Of a stretch of DNA of 64,000 nucleotides, positions 11,101 to 20,095 are shown in pieces. Source of the stretch: Echinarachnius parma (lineage: Eukaryota > Echinodermata > Echinoidea > Clypeasteroida > Echinarachniidae); assembly GCA_037951105.1 (NCBI GenBank), contig JBAMJV010004302.1, positions 62,001 to 126,000 of the forward strand, read 5' to 3'. The number at the start of each line of letters is the position of its first letter. Position 1 is the stretch's first letter. Under the pieces are notes generated by a model that was not told the origin of the DNA, searched no databases, and saw nothing but the letters and a program-made list of their open reading frames with translations. Both the position numbers and the translations under genes were made by a program.

Positions 11101-11262
11101 TCCTAACGCGTTAGGGAATTTCCTAACGCGTTAGGGATCTTCCTAACGCGTTAGGGATCTTCCTAACGCGTTAGGGAACTTCCTAACGCGTTAGGGAAAT
11201 ACCTAACGCGTTAGGGAACTTCCTAACGCGTTAGAGAAGGCTAACGCGTTACTAACGCGTTA
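11101..11262. repeat. 20-bp palindromic tandem array (CCTAACGCGTTAGG)
   Basis: Seven units in exact 20-bp register from 11101 to 11240, each centred on the palindrome CTAACGCGTTAG with an MluI core ACGCGT. Two further TAACGCGTTA copies follow at closer spacing to 11262, and a decayed one near 11281. Linkers vary (AATT, ATCT, AACT, AAAT) while the palindrome is almost invariant. Confidence 0.95.
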
Positions 11263-11439
11263 TTTATTTGGGTAACAGTAAACGCGTTAAATCGGTTAGT
11301 TTATTTTGACGGATACTGTAGCTAGCAACTTAAATTACCACAGGTTAATTATGCAAAATATTTTGTGATATCCATCAGATTGTAAAAGTAGCCCCCTAAA
11401 ATAAAAAAATGAATTCTTTCCTTGGGGAGAAGGTGTTCA

Positions 11440-12700
11440 ATTCTCTACACAACTACAAGGTCCCCACACTTTCATTGAAAACAACAGCCTGAAATCACCA
11501 AACAACTGTCAATGAAAACTTGGCATGTTTTTGATGTTTTGAGAATATATTCTGCATTGAGGGATAAGTAGCTCCTTCTTAGTATCTGTTTCTAAAAGAG
11601 TCCCCTAGCTGATGGGGTAAGAAGGGTATCCGCCCCTATCTGGGAAATCTCGTCTTCAGAAAAAAAAACATCATCTGACATTTTTTTGGGAAAACAACTG
11701 TCTGAAATCAACAACCAACTGTCAAAAGAAAGCTTGGCATGTTTTGAAAAAATATTTAGCATTGAGCGAAATAAGTGGTTCCTTCATGGGACTACCCCTC
11801 TCCTTTATATCTGTTTTTGACAGTGGCCTCACTATTGTCCTAGTCCCACGGCACCGTTTCTCCTTCGTATCCGACCAAAATGTGGCAAAACGGTCAGTAT
11901 CTAGCAAATTTTGAAGTTCCATGATGTTTCATTTCATGAGAAACAGAGTTGAATTAAGAATAGATCCTACTAGTCCTTTCCGCAACTTGGTCCGCATCAT
12001 TTCTTTTCCTGCTAGTACCTTCCAGTTTTCAAACGGATAGGAAACAGAAGGAGAAATGATGCAGTGGGACTAGGTCATTGCGGGAGTAAGAATGTATTTT
12101 GGGGAATCTCATCCTTGCCATTGACGATTTCATGACACTTTCAGGGAAAACACTAGCACTAGCTAACCAGAGAGGGGAGGGGGAGGGGGTGTACTAAGGT
12201 AAGGTGTTAGACTCATCTCTGGGAAATGTTATCCTCCGTCCTCACTGACAATATTGTGACAATTTAATTAAAATATTTGACATGTTATAAAGGTTATTCT
12301 ATGTTGAGCAAATGAGTGGGTGGCCCCTTCTTCTGACCACTGGCTCTAATTAACCCATTGAAGATGGTGTGACTTCGCTTTAACCCATTCCCTACGAGTT
12401 TATGAAGTCCAGTAGACTTTGTACACAACCCACTCGGTCCCCCGTGGTGAAGGGGTTAATATGCAATCTACATAGATTGCCAGAGGATTTCCAGGACAAG
12501 TCCTGAATGTATTGTTTTCAAATAGTGATATATATGAAAGAGGGTAGTCATCTCTTGGGAAATCTTACATAGATACTTTTAGATAGTACCCTTCTCATCT
12601 GTCTTTTGGGAAAACTATAAAGAACAGTCGCTAATAACTGACATGTTTTGAAAATATTATTTCGCTGGTTTATATGTACATAAATGAGTCTAAAAATGTA
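11440..12700 (+). repeat. Degenerate ~200-bp tandem family, downstream block
   Basis: Repeated words 'cttggcatgttttga', 'attgagcgaaataagtg' and 'ctgggaaat' occur near 11500-11580, 11640-11795, 12210-12330 and 12550-12690, in the same order as at 7560-8114. A mini-element (12380-12459) sits inside. The two blocks flank the CpG island and satellite, as if these interrupt or replaced part of an older array. Confidence 0.7.
12380..12459 (+). mobile_element. Mini-element family C (80 bp, TTAA ends)
   Basis: TTAA at both ends; inverted termini TTAACCCATTCCCTACGAG and, inverted, TTAACCCCTTCACCACGGG. The interior carries the family core 'tagactttgtacacaaccca'. One of about 20 copies in the window. 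Confidence 0.8.
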
Positions 12701-12886
12701 TAGTAACACATTGATTGATCTTATATATACCCTTCAGACAACAAACACTTTTATCCTGTCGGACACAATTTGATTTCGAAAGATACCTCTCATACATCAA
12801 ACACTTGTAATCCTTTTAGGTACAAGTTGGCTTTGGGGGAAAAGATGAATGTGACATCACATCCTCCAGCTAGAGAAAGAAAGCTT

Positions 12887-12967
12887 TTAACCCTTTGCCT
12901 ACTAGAATCTGGTGGGCTATGTACAAAGACTATGAGTATTTTTAGAATCTTAGAGGGAAGGGGTTAT
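12887..12967 (-). mobile_element. Mini-element family C copy
   Basis: Starts TTAACCCTTTGCCTACTAGA, carries the inverted core GGTGGGCTATGTACAAAG, and ends GAAGGGGTTAT. Right TTAA changed to TTAT. Opposite orientation to 12380-12459. Confidence 0.75.
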
Positions 12968-13213
12968 ATAATTCCCAGGATGCACTTTAAGCTCGGTAGA
13001 AGCAGCTAACCAGAGCAAAGAAAATCCGACAGAGTAAACATGAATTATTGAAAGGAGAAAGCAGCCTTGCATTCATGTACAGTATGTACTGTAATACATA
13101 ATGTATGATGACATTTGGATCTTTCGTATCTTGGAGTGTTTTCCATAGAATCTAGCTAAAAATATTCAGTTTGGAGCAGGATAAGTTCAGCTAAAGTAGT
13201 TGGAAGTAAAGCA

Positions 13214-13509
13214 GGGGGGTGTTTCACAAAGATCCTAAGTTGGACTTAAAAAGTATGGAAAGCCGTAATTTTCTATGAAAACAAGTTCTAAAAGCCCTGT
13301 TAAAAGGCATTAAATGTTGTTTCAATTCATAAATATGTTTCTATTATCAAAGATATTTCATGTTCTTCATGTCAAATTTATGAAAAGTCTAAAATACTTG
13401 CATTTTTGCTTTTGAATATATTTTGTTCCAAGGCTACAAATGGCTTACCATACATTTTAAGTCCAACTTAGAGTTAAGTTCAACTTAGGATCTTTGTGAA
13501 ACACCCCCT
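13214..13509 (+). mobile_element. MITE 'GGGGGTGTTTCACAAAG', copy 2, inserted in the array
   Basis: Inverted ends GGGGGGTGTTTCACAAAGAT and ATCTTTGTGAAACACCCCC. It splits a ~180-bp unit: 'agtaaagcag' lies on the left and 'tcatacaagacataaagaaa' continues on the right. Best-preserved copy of the family. No clear target duplication (GCA / TGC at most). Confidence 0.85.
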
Positions 13510-13543
13510 GCTCATACAAGACATAAAGAAATTACATGAATTA

Positions 13544-13635
13544 TTAACCAGTTCAGGACTGATTGATTACGCTATAGCATGCATTCTCCAGAGACCATAG
13601 CCCGAGTGTTCTGGGGACCAGTCCTGAATGGGTAA
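13544..13635 (+). mobile_element. Mini-element family C2 (~92 bp)
   Basis: Begins TTAACCAGTTCAGGACTGAT and ends CCAGTCCTGAATGGGTAAAT, so the ends are inverted copies. The core 'gcatgcattctccagagacc' recurs at 41657-41750 and in fragments near 19030, 30840, 36100, 43230 and 55110. Confidence 0.75.
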
Positions 13636-15595
13636 ATGAAGATGTGGGGATCTTTTATATCCAGATTTATTCCCAAACTTCCCCAAGTACTTTCTGCTCA
13701 ATACAATCCTTAGCAGATGAAGTTTAGCTGAAGTAGTGGGGAACAAACAGGCAAGATATACATGTACATTACATGAATTATTTAGAATGGATATTGTGTA
13801 CATGTTCAGTGAATAATTGAATGATGATGCTTTGCACTTTTATACCCATGAGTATTTACCATATATTCCAGCCAAAATATAAAGTCTTGAAAGGGTGATG
13901 AAATTTGTTTGAAGAACCTGAAAAACAGCAGACAAGACGTACAGAAATGACATGAATTATTTAGAATGAATAATTGTGTGCATGTTCAGTGAATAATTGA
14001 ATGATGATGCTTTGCACTTTTATACCCATGAGTACATATTTACCATATATTCCAGCCAAAATATAAAGTCTTGAAAGGGTGAAATTTGTCTGAAGAACCT
14101 GAAAAACAGCACAGACAAGACGTACAGAAATGACATGAATTATTTCGAATGAATAATTGTGTGCATGTTCAGTGAATAATTGAATGATAATGCTTTGCAC
14201 TTTTATACCCATGAGTATTTACCATATATTCCAGCCAAAATATAAAGTCTTGAAAAGGGTGACAATTTGTCTGAAGAACCTGAAAAACAGCAGACAAAAC
14301 GTACAGAAATGACATGAATTATTTAGAATGAATAATTGTGTGCATGTTCAGTGAATAATTGAATGATAATGCTTTGCACTTTTATACCCATGAGTATTTA
14401 CCATATATTCCAGCCAAAATGTAAAGTCTTGAAAAGGGTGAAATTTGTCTGAAGAACCTGAAAAAAAACAGCAGACAAGACATACATGTACATAAATGAC
14501 ATTAATTATTTAGAATGAATAATTGTGTGCATGTTCAGTGAATATTAAAGTAATGATGAGGCTTTGATCTTTTATACCCGTGAGTATTTACTAGATATTC
14601 CAGTAAATAAATAAAGTCTTGAAAAGCTAAAATTTGTCTGAGGGACTTAGAATATGAGCGGACAAGATGTACAAAATCGACATGAATTATTTGGAATGGA
14701 TATTGTGTACATGTTCAGTGAATAATTGAATGATGACACTTTGATCTTTTATACTTGTGAGTGTTTAACAGATATATATTCCAGTCTAAACATTTATGTT
14801 CAGGTCTTCAAGGGGTTACATTTAGTAGCTAAAAGAAATACAGCAGACAAGACACAAACAAATATTATGAATTATTTAAAATGGATATTTAATAATTTAC
14901 AATAGATATTGGATTATTTACAATGGATGCAAGTTCAGTGAATAATTGAATGATGATGCTTCAAACTGTTATACCTTTGAGTATTAAACAGATATTCCAT
15001 CCCAAAAAGAACCTTTTCCAAGTCTTGGAAAGGTTTAATTTGGCTGAATGAAGTACCTAAGTTACAAAACAGCAGACAAGATGTACAGAAATGACATGAA
15101 TTATTTAGATTGGGTGCATGTGCAGTGAACGGTTCAGTGATGATGCTTCATTTAAATATTTTATACCTTGGTGGACTTTCCAGATATTAAAGCCCAAAAG
15201 TATCCTGTTTAAGTAGTCTTTGACAGGATAAATTTGGCTGAAGTACATGAAAAACAGCTGACAAGGTATGAACTATTTAAAATGGAGATGTGGTGTATGT
15301 TCAGTGAATAGATTAATGATAATGTACTATCAATCTTTTTATATCTATGAGTATTTTCCATAAATATCCATATTCCAGACAAAAATATCTCTGCCAGGGG
15401 CAGACCTCACTGATCTGGTAGCTGTAGTTGAGAAAAACAAACCTGGAAAACAGCAAAACTTAAAATGAATTATTGGCAATGGAAGGTGGGAGCATGTAAC
15501 TCTATGAAAAGACAGACAATGATGTTTGGATCTTTTTATACCCTTTATTAAAGAGCATTCTCCATATATCCCATTGCAAAATACTAGGACTGAGT

Positions 15596-15685
15596 CAAAC
15601 TGGATATTTTGATATCCGGATATGAGCCGAGTAAAAATGGACGGATATCGGATATATCCGAAATGTAAAAAAAAAAAAAAAAAAA
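15596..15685. repeat. GGATATCCG-type palindromic repeat plus poly(A)
   Basis: Several GATATCCGGATAT / CGGATATCGG / GATATATCCG words within 65 bp, preceded by 'ctgagtcaaactgg' and followed by an A-run (15666-15684). Possibly the end of an element related to the 'ggactgggtcaaatgga' stretch at 16022. Confidence 0.55.
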
Positions 15686-15829
15686 CAACATGGAGCTTTG
15701 ATTTTTGATACTTCAACCATGGTTCAACCGCTGAACGCGTATCCGTTTGGACTCAGCCCTACAAAATACACATCTCCCTGGTACAAACAGTTTAATCTTT
15801 TGGATGCCACAGTCAACTGTAGTCTCCTT

Positions 15830-15898
15830 CGTACTAGATTTCACCATTCCCATAGAGTTAATATAGGGCCAACCAGGTCCTGTAGGCTTTGGGTTAAT
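15830..15898 (+). mobile_element. Mini-element family C remnant
   Basis: Carries 'cattcccatagagttaatat' and the right end CCTGTAGGCTTTGGGTTAAT. Left terminus eroded. Confidence 0.55.
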
Positions 15899-16089
15899 GT
15901 AGATAACAGATACGCATCATCGTCAAATGAATCATATTGATACCCAGACTTGTCATTTTCCTTATTATTCATGTAGATAAATGGGGTTATATAATCATAT
16001 TCATATGTAAAATTCTCTATAGGACTGGGTCAAATGGAATATTTCAATTGCATTTGGCATTCAGAAGGTTAAAAGCTGAGAAGAACATA

Positions 16090-16507
16090 TGTGACCTTAC
16101 ACCACAAAACGACCAATACGTCTGGGGCAATCATTATGCTGATTTTCACATGGCATAACAGTATAAGTCATTACCTTTAAAATGGTATATAAATTGTCAT
16201 ATTCAGACAAGCCAAACCCTCTGAATATGAGTGCCAAAGATTTGGAAAATGGCTGAAGCAGATTTAAAACAAGGGAGAAACTGGCCAAATCAAAGATTGG
16301 CGTCCATTCAAGCGCTGTAATCTGATAATTGTTATTCAATGAAAAAACATATTTAAAATTGATTTCTGACGATCAAAATTTCACAGAAGGTAGATTAAGA
16401 TACCTTCATTCAGGAAATACAAAAATCTTAAATCTCATATTTAAACCAAATTTGATTATTTTAACTATCTGAGCGACATAACGGTCGTTTTGTGGTGTAA
16501 GGTGACA
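16090..16507. mobile_element. Tc1/mariner-type MITE (TGTGACCTTACACCACAAAA), copy 1
   Basis: TA at 16088-16089 and 16508-16509 flanks inverted ends TGTGACCTTACACCACAAAA(CGACC), inverted on the right as GGTCGTTTTGTGGTGTAAGG with one change near the tip. 418 bp. Close relative at 36261-36693. TA duplication fits Tc1/mariner; no transposase is present. Confidence 0.88.
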
Positions 16508-16793
16508 TATAGAGTTGATTTGAATTTAAAATGTACAGGGGGTCCATGTTTGTAGCTCTGCGATTAGATCAATGGTGACACCTGGATCTTTTATATACAT
16601 CTGAGCAGTTGCTCTTTAGCTGCAAATTGATTGAGTGACATGTTATTACGAAGGAGACGGGGCCTGGGGACGAAGGAGAGAAACAGAAATCAAAATTGAA
16701 TATAAGTGCCTTTCAGAATATGGATTAACAGCAAATATCTGATTTCATATGGTGCGCATGCATGATACACATCAAGTCACAATTGTCATTATA

Positions 16794-17035
16794 CAATGCT
16801 AGAAATTAACCTTTTTGCCTTGTGGCCCAGTCGGGCAAGTAAAAACAAGATTGTTCAATTTTGAATGGCCCAAAACCTAAATCTGGTGGGCCCGAAACAA
16901 AGAAAAACATAAACGATTCTGTTAAATTTGGTTGCCCGAGCGGACCAGTAGAATTTAGGATCAATGAAATGTGGTGGCCCGGAGCTAATTTTTAGTGGCC
17001 CCGGGCCAGCGGGCCTATGCTAATTTCGAGCACTG
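16794..17035. mobile_element. hAT-like MITE (CARTGCTMGAAATTARC ends)
   Basis: CATTATA at 16787-16793 and again at 17036-17042 directly flanks inverted ends CAATGCTAGAAATTAACC and CAGTGCTCGAAATTAGCA. The interior repeats 'gtggccc(g)g' motifs. 242 bp, non-coding. Ends beginning CA(G) and a 7-8 bp duplication suggest hAT; the duplication here is 7 bp, one short of the hAT norm. Confidence 0.75.
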
Positions 17036-17139
17036 CATTATAACTTATTTGGGATCATTTGGTTTGATCATGTAGGTAACTGCAAAATAATGTCATCAAT
17101 GAAATTTGCGTTGATCATGCACAGTGATATATTGTTCAG

Positions 17140-17277
17140 CAGTGGCGTAGCGATAGGGGTGGGGGGAGGTACGAGGGGCACATGCCCCCCCCCCCATATA
17201 ATTTGAAAAACCAATAGGAAACATAAGGGGACATTTTGTGAAAAAAACAAAGAAATACACAAGGTGTGCCCCCCAAA
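17140..17277 (+). mobile_element. hAT-like element 5' fragment (CAGTGGCGTAGC)
   Basis: Begins CAGTGGCGTAGCGATAGGGG, the same terminus type as the 19181 element, followed by G- and C-rich runs and 'gtgccccccaaaa'. It is cut off at the LINE start near 17278; I cannot find the matching right end. Confidence 0.55.
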
Positions 17278-17725
17278 ATTGAATAAAGAAATAATTATTG
17301 ATGTTCTTTGTGCTTGGTCATATTATAGATACTATAACCCCGTAAAATTTAAAGATATTATGAATCAATCGCTATGGAATAACTCTCATATTAAAATAGA
17401 TAGAAAAATAGTTATGTATACAAATTGGTTTGATGCAGGCATTCTGTTTGTAAAAGATATAGTAAATATGGATGGATCATTTAAATTATTTTTGAAATTA
17501 CAAGAATCTTTACAGTTGAATAATGGATGTTATTTAGAATATTTTGCATTGCTCTCTTGTATAAAAAAGGAATGGAAAAGAACATTGAGAATAGGTGATG
17601 TAGAACAAGAAATAGAAGAAGATGGATACACAAAATTTATTAGATCTAAAAAAGTAACAAAGGCCTGTTATGAAAAAATAGTGTCTACATTTTTATACAA
17701 ATTTATCGAATACAAATCAGTGTGA
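17278..17725 (+). pseudogene. LINE ORF2 fragment, post-RT region (frame 1)
   Basis: Continuous frame of about 149 residues from 17278. It contains the pattern W-(Y)-x(8)-F..I..Q.LW.NS.I.I..K.I....W...GI..V.D, which in Tx1/L1-type LINEs lies between the polymerase thumb and the C-terminal zinc finger. This frame ends in TGA at 17723-17725, where homology moves to another frame. No start codon is relevant because the element is 5'-truncated. Codon use is AT-rich. The product would be inactive: no polymerase motif is present. Confidence 0.8.
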
Positions 17726-18260
17726 AAAATGGTCATTTGACTTGAATGTAAATTTGAGAGAGTTAATTCAATGGCAGAATCGATTCGGAATTGTATATTG
17801 GGTAACACTAGACACAAAGATTCGTGTATTTCAATTTAAATTTATTCACCGTCGTTTGGCGACGAATGATTATTTATATAAAATAGGTATACACAACTCT
17901 CCAGTCTGTAATTTCTGTAAAAAAGAACCACAAAGTTTGTTGCATTTGTTTTGTACATGTTCTAAAGTTAAACAATTTTGGTCAGATATAAATGCTTGGT
18001 TATTAAGAAAAAATGTATATACTCAACAGTTCTCATATTTAGACATTTGTTTTGGTTTTGGCGAAAAAACTCACCATTTGACTAATACAATTATATTTTA
18101 TGCAAAATATTTTATCTATAAAACAAAGTTCGAAGAAAAAAATGTATCCTTTTTACGTTTTACAAAAGAACTTGATTTTCTCCAACACGTAGAATATATA
18201 ATTGCTTTCAGAAAAGGAAAACAGAATACACACGCAAAAAAGTGGAGACCTCTCATTTAA
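17712..18260 (+). pseudogene. LINE ORF2 C-terminus with zf-RVT zinc finger (frame 2)
   Basis: The frame is open from about 17712 to TAA at 18258-18260. After a KW motif just past the frame change comes the block K-I-R-V-F-Q-F-K-F-I-H-R-R-L-A-T-N, then the zinc-binding C-x2-C-x8-H-x4-C (C at about 17907 and 17916, H near 17943). This is the zf-RVT domain found at the C-terminus of many plant and animal LINE polymerases. The ORF is intact apart from the single +1/-2 shift near 17711-17721, so the insertion is fairly young. Confidence 0.85.
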
Positions 18261-18415
18261 TTTGATATTGATTACTCTTTTGTTCATTTTCAATTGTTTA
18301 TTCTGAATTGTATTGTTTTTTATATGCAGGTCGAATGTTATAACGATCAACGATTGTAAATTTGTTTTATTTGAAGCAATAAAAAGGAAAAAAAAAAATA
18401 ATAATAATAATAATT

Positions 18416-19172
18416 ATTATTTATCCCAAATACATTTAAAGAGTACATGAAGACCATGGGAAAAAAAGTGTTATAAATAAAGATGGTACATCTCTTATCA
18501 TCCTGTAAATGCATAATTAGTTGAAGGTAAGAATAGCTTATTGGATGTAAAATGTATACCTAATATGACAAAGTACATATTTATGCACAGCAAATACATT
18601 TACACGAATATACAGTACATACAAATTAAAATACACAATCCTGTAATGTGTATATTTGTTCAACACTTTGTATGCGATTCAATGAATATCGCAGTTTATT
18701 TTGCCATGAAAAACGTAAAACCAATTACATTGATACGCGTGGTTTACGGTTAATGTGTGGATATGCATATACGCGTGGTTTGCGGTTAACACTCAATTAC
18801 ATTGAGCGTTCTATAATAGTATTATATTCAGCACTGCAACTATATAGAGCAGTAATTAAATTATAAAGTGTAAAATGTACAACACAATGTAAAATACAAA
18901 CGCACCAATAATATTTAATTAAACTACCTCACATGTATTGTGCGAGTGTGTTCATTTCTATAATTCCATTTTCATGTACTGGAGACTTTTTCCTGGCATT
19001 GCTGGTAGAAAAATATTCAGATGATTTGATTATGTTTATAACATGTATTCTCCATAGACTCCAGTTCGAGGTGTTTCTGGTGTAATATATGTATTTTAGG
19101 AATATGCTCACATTTGGAACATTGCCAATACAGTATGTTAATTGTTCAACTTGTCTTGATTGGACTGCAATG
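18416..19172. other. Unassigned AT-rich sequence
   Basis: No gene. A short imperfect duplication 'atacgcgtggtttacggtta' / 'atacgcgtggtttgcggtta' lies at 18731-18790. A fragment of mini-element C2 ('acatgtattctccatagact') lies near 19040. Small open frames here lack any recognisable domain. Confidence 0.5.
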
Positions 19173-20095
19173 TATGTATTCAGGGGCGTAGACAACCGGG
19201 GGGATGAGGGGGATGACATGTACAATCATCCCCCCCAGGTTTTAGGGAAGGATATATTTTTTTTGTGTGTATCCATACGAGTGAAAAAGAAAACATTAGT
19301 TGTATGCATAGGCGTACCCAGAGGGGGGGGGGGGGGGGTTGGCGGTTCAACCCCCCCCCCCCCTTTGACCCAAAAATGGCTGTAAGGGGGGGTTTTAACC
19401 CCCCTTTTCACATTTTAGCTGGTCTCGAGACTACTTTTAAGCTGTCTTGACCGTCTAAAACCTGGTCTCGACCGACTAAAACGTGGTAACAACCGACTAA
19501 AACCCGATCTCGGTACCAAAAATTGTCAAAGATCTCCGGTATTGGGTTCGAAAATTGTGAAAGTATTTGGTCTTGACTCTTAGCAACGGAACCCCCCCCC
19601 CCCCCCCCCCCCCCACACTGAGAGAGAGATGAATGAACCTGGTCTCGGCCTCGAAAATGTTGAAAGTACTTGGTCTCGGCTTCGAAAAAATGGTACGGAC
19701 ACCCCCCCCCCCCCCCCCCCACACCGAGAGGGGTTTTCAACTTTGAAGGTACTTGGTCTTGGACTCGAAAATTTTGAAAGTACTTGGTCTCGGCTTCAAA
19801 AATTGTTTACGGAACCCCCCCCCCCCCCACTGAGAGGGGTTTTCAACTTTGAAGGTACTTGGTCTCGGGCTCGAAAATTTTGAAAGTACTTGGTCTCGAC
19901 TTCGTAAAAATTTACGGACACCCCCCCCCCCCCCCCCCCCCCCCCCTCACTGAGAGGACTTCCAAGCAATTGCCTTGGTCTCAAAATATTTGGGCAGGTG
20001 GTCTCGTCCGCGAACAAATTATTCTTGGTCCGGTGAACTGAACGGCAAATCATCTCCCCCAGGTGTAAGAACCTGTCTACGCCACTGTATGTATT
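19173..20095. mobile_element. hAT-like element, 907 bp, with 8-bp target duplication
   Basis: TATGTATT at 19173-19180 is repeated at 20088-20095. The element (19181-20087) starts CAGGGGCGTAGACA and ends TGTCTACGCCACTG, i.e. 14-bp inverted ends with one mismatch. An 8-bp duplication and CAG...CTG ends are hallmarks of hAT transposons. The interior is non-coding and dominated by long C and G runs; a second 'ggcgtaccca' motif at 19312 suggests a nested or duplicated end. Confidence 0.92.
19560..19975. repeat. ~105-120 bp minisatellite with poly(C) tracts inside the hAT-like element
   Basis: About four units ending in a C-run and ACTGAGAGG (near 19616, 19721, 19829, 19948), each with 'gaaagtacttggtctcggct'. 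C-runs reach about 15-25 nt. Open frames encoding poly-Pro/poly-Gly are artefacts of these runs, and run lengths may be assembly-sensitive. Confidence 0.88.

Larger units (their letters stand above)
13040..15560 (+). repeat. ~180-bp tandem array, about 11 degenerate units
   Basis: The phrase CATGTTCAGTGAATAATTGA recurs near 13801, 13981, 14164, 14343, 14530, 14710, then more diverged near 14929, 15116 and 15296 (steps 179-187, one ~219). Units around 13070, 13700 and 15500 are strongly decayed. The central units are most alike, as expected if the middle was homogenised most recently. The open frame 13961-14212 (-) repeats with the array and is not a gene. Confidence 0.88.
17278..18415 (+). 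mobile_element. 5'-truncated Tx1/L1-like LINE
   Basis: About 1.1 kb covering the C-terminal part of a non-LTR retrotransposon ORF2 (post-polymerase region plus zinc-finger domain), a short 3' UTR, AATAAA at 18378-18383 and a tail of A-run plus (ATA)n to 18415. Endonuclease and reverse-transcriptase catalytic domains are missing, as expected of 5' truncation during target-primed reverse transcription. It joins a hAT-like fragment at about 17278. Confidence 0.85.

Noticed and set aside
11101..11240. TTAGGG in the 20-bp array as an interstitial telomere
   Set aside because: TTAGGG occurs only as part of the CCTAACGCGTTAGGG palindrome, once per 20 bp, never in tandem.
16097..16339. Minus-strand frame similar to one at 36268-36477
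   Set aside because: Both lie in copies of one non-coding MITE, include its inverted end, and have no transposase motif.
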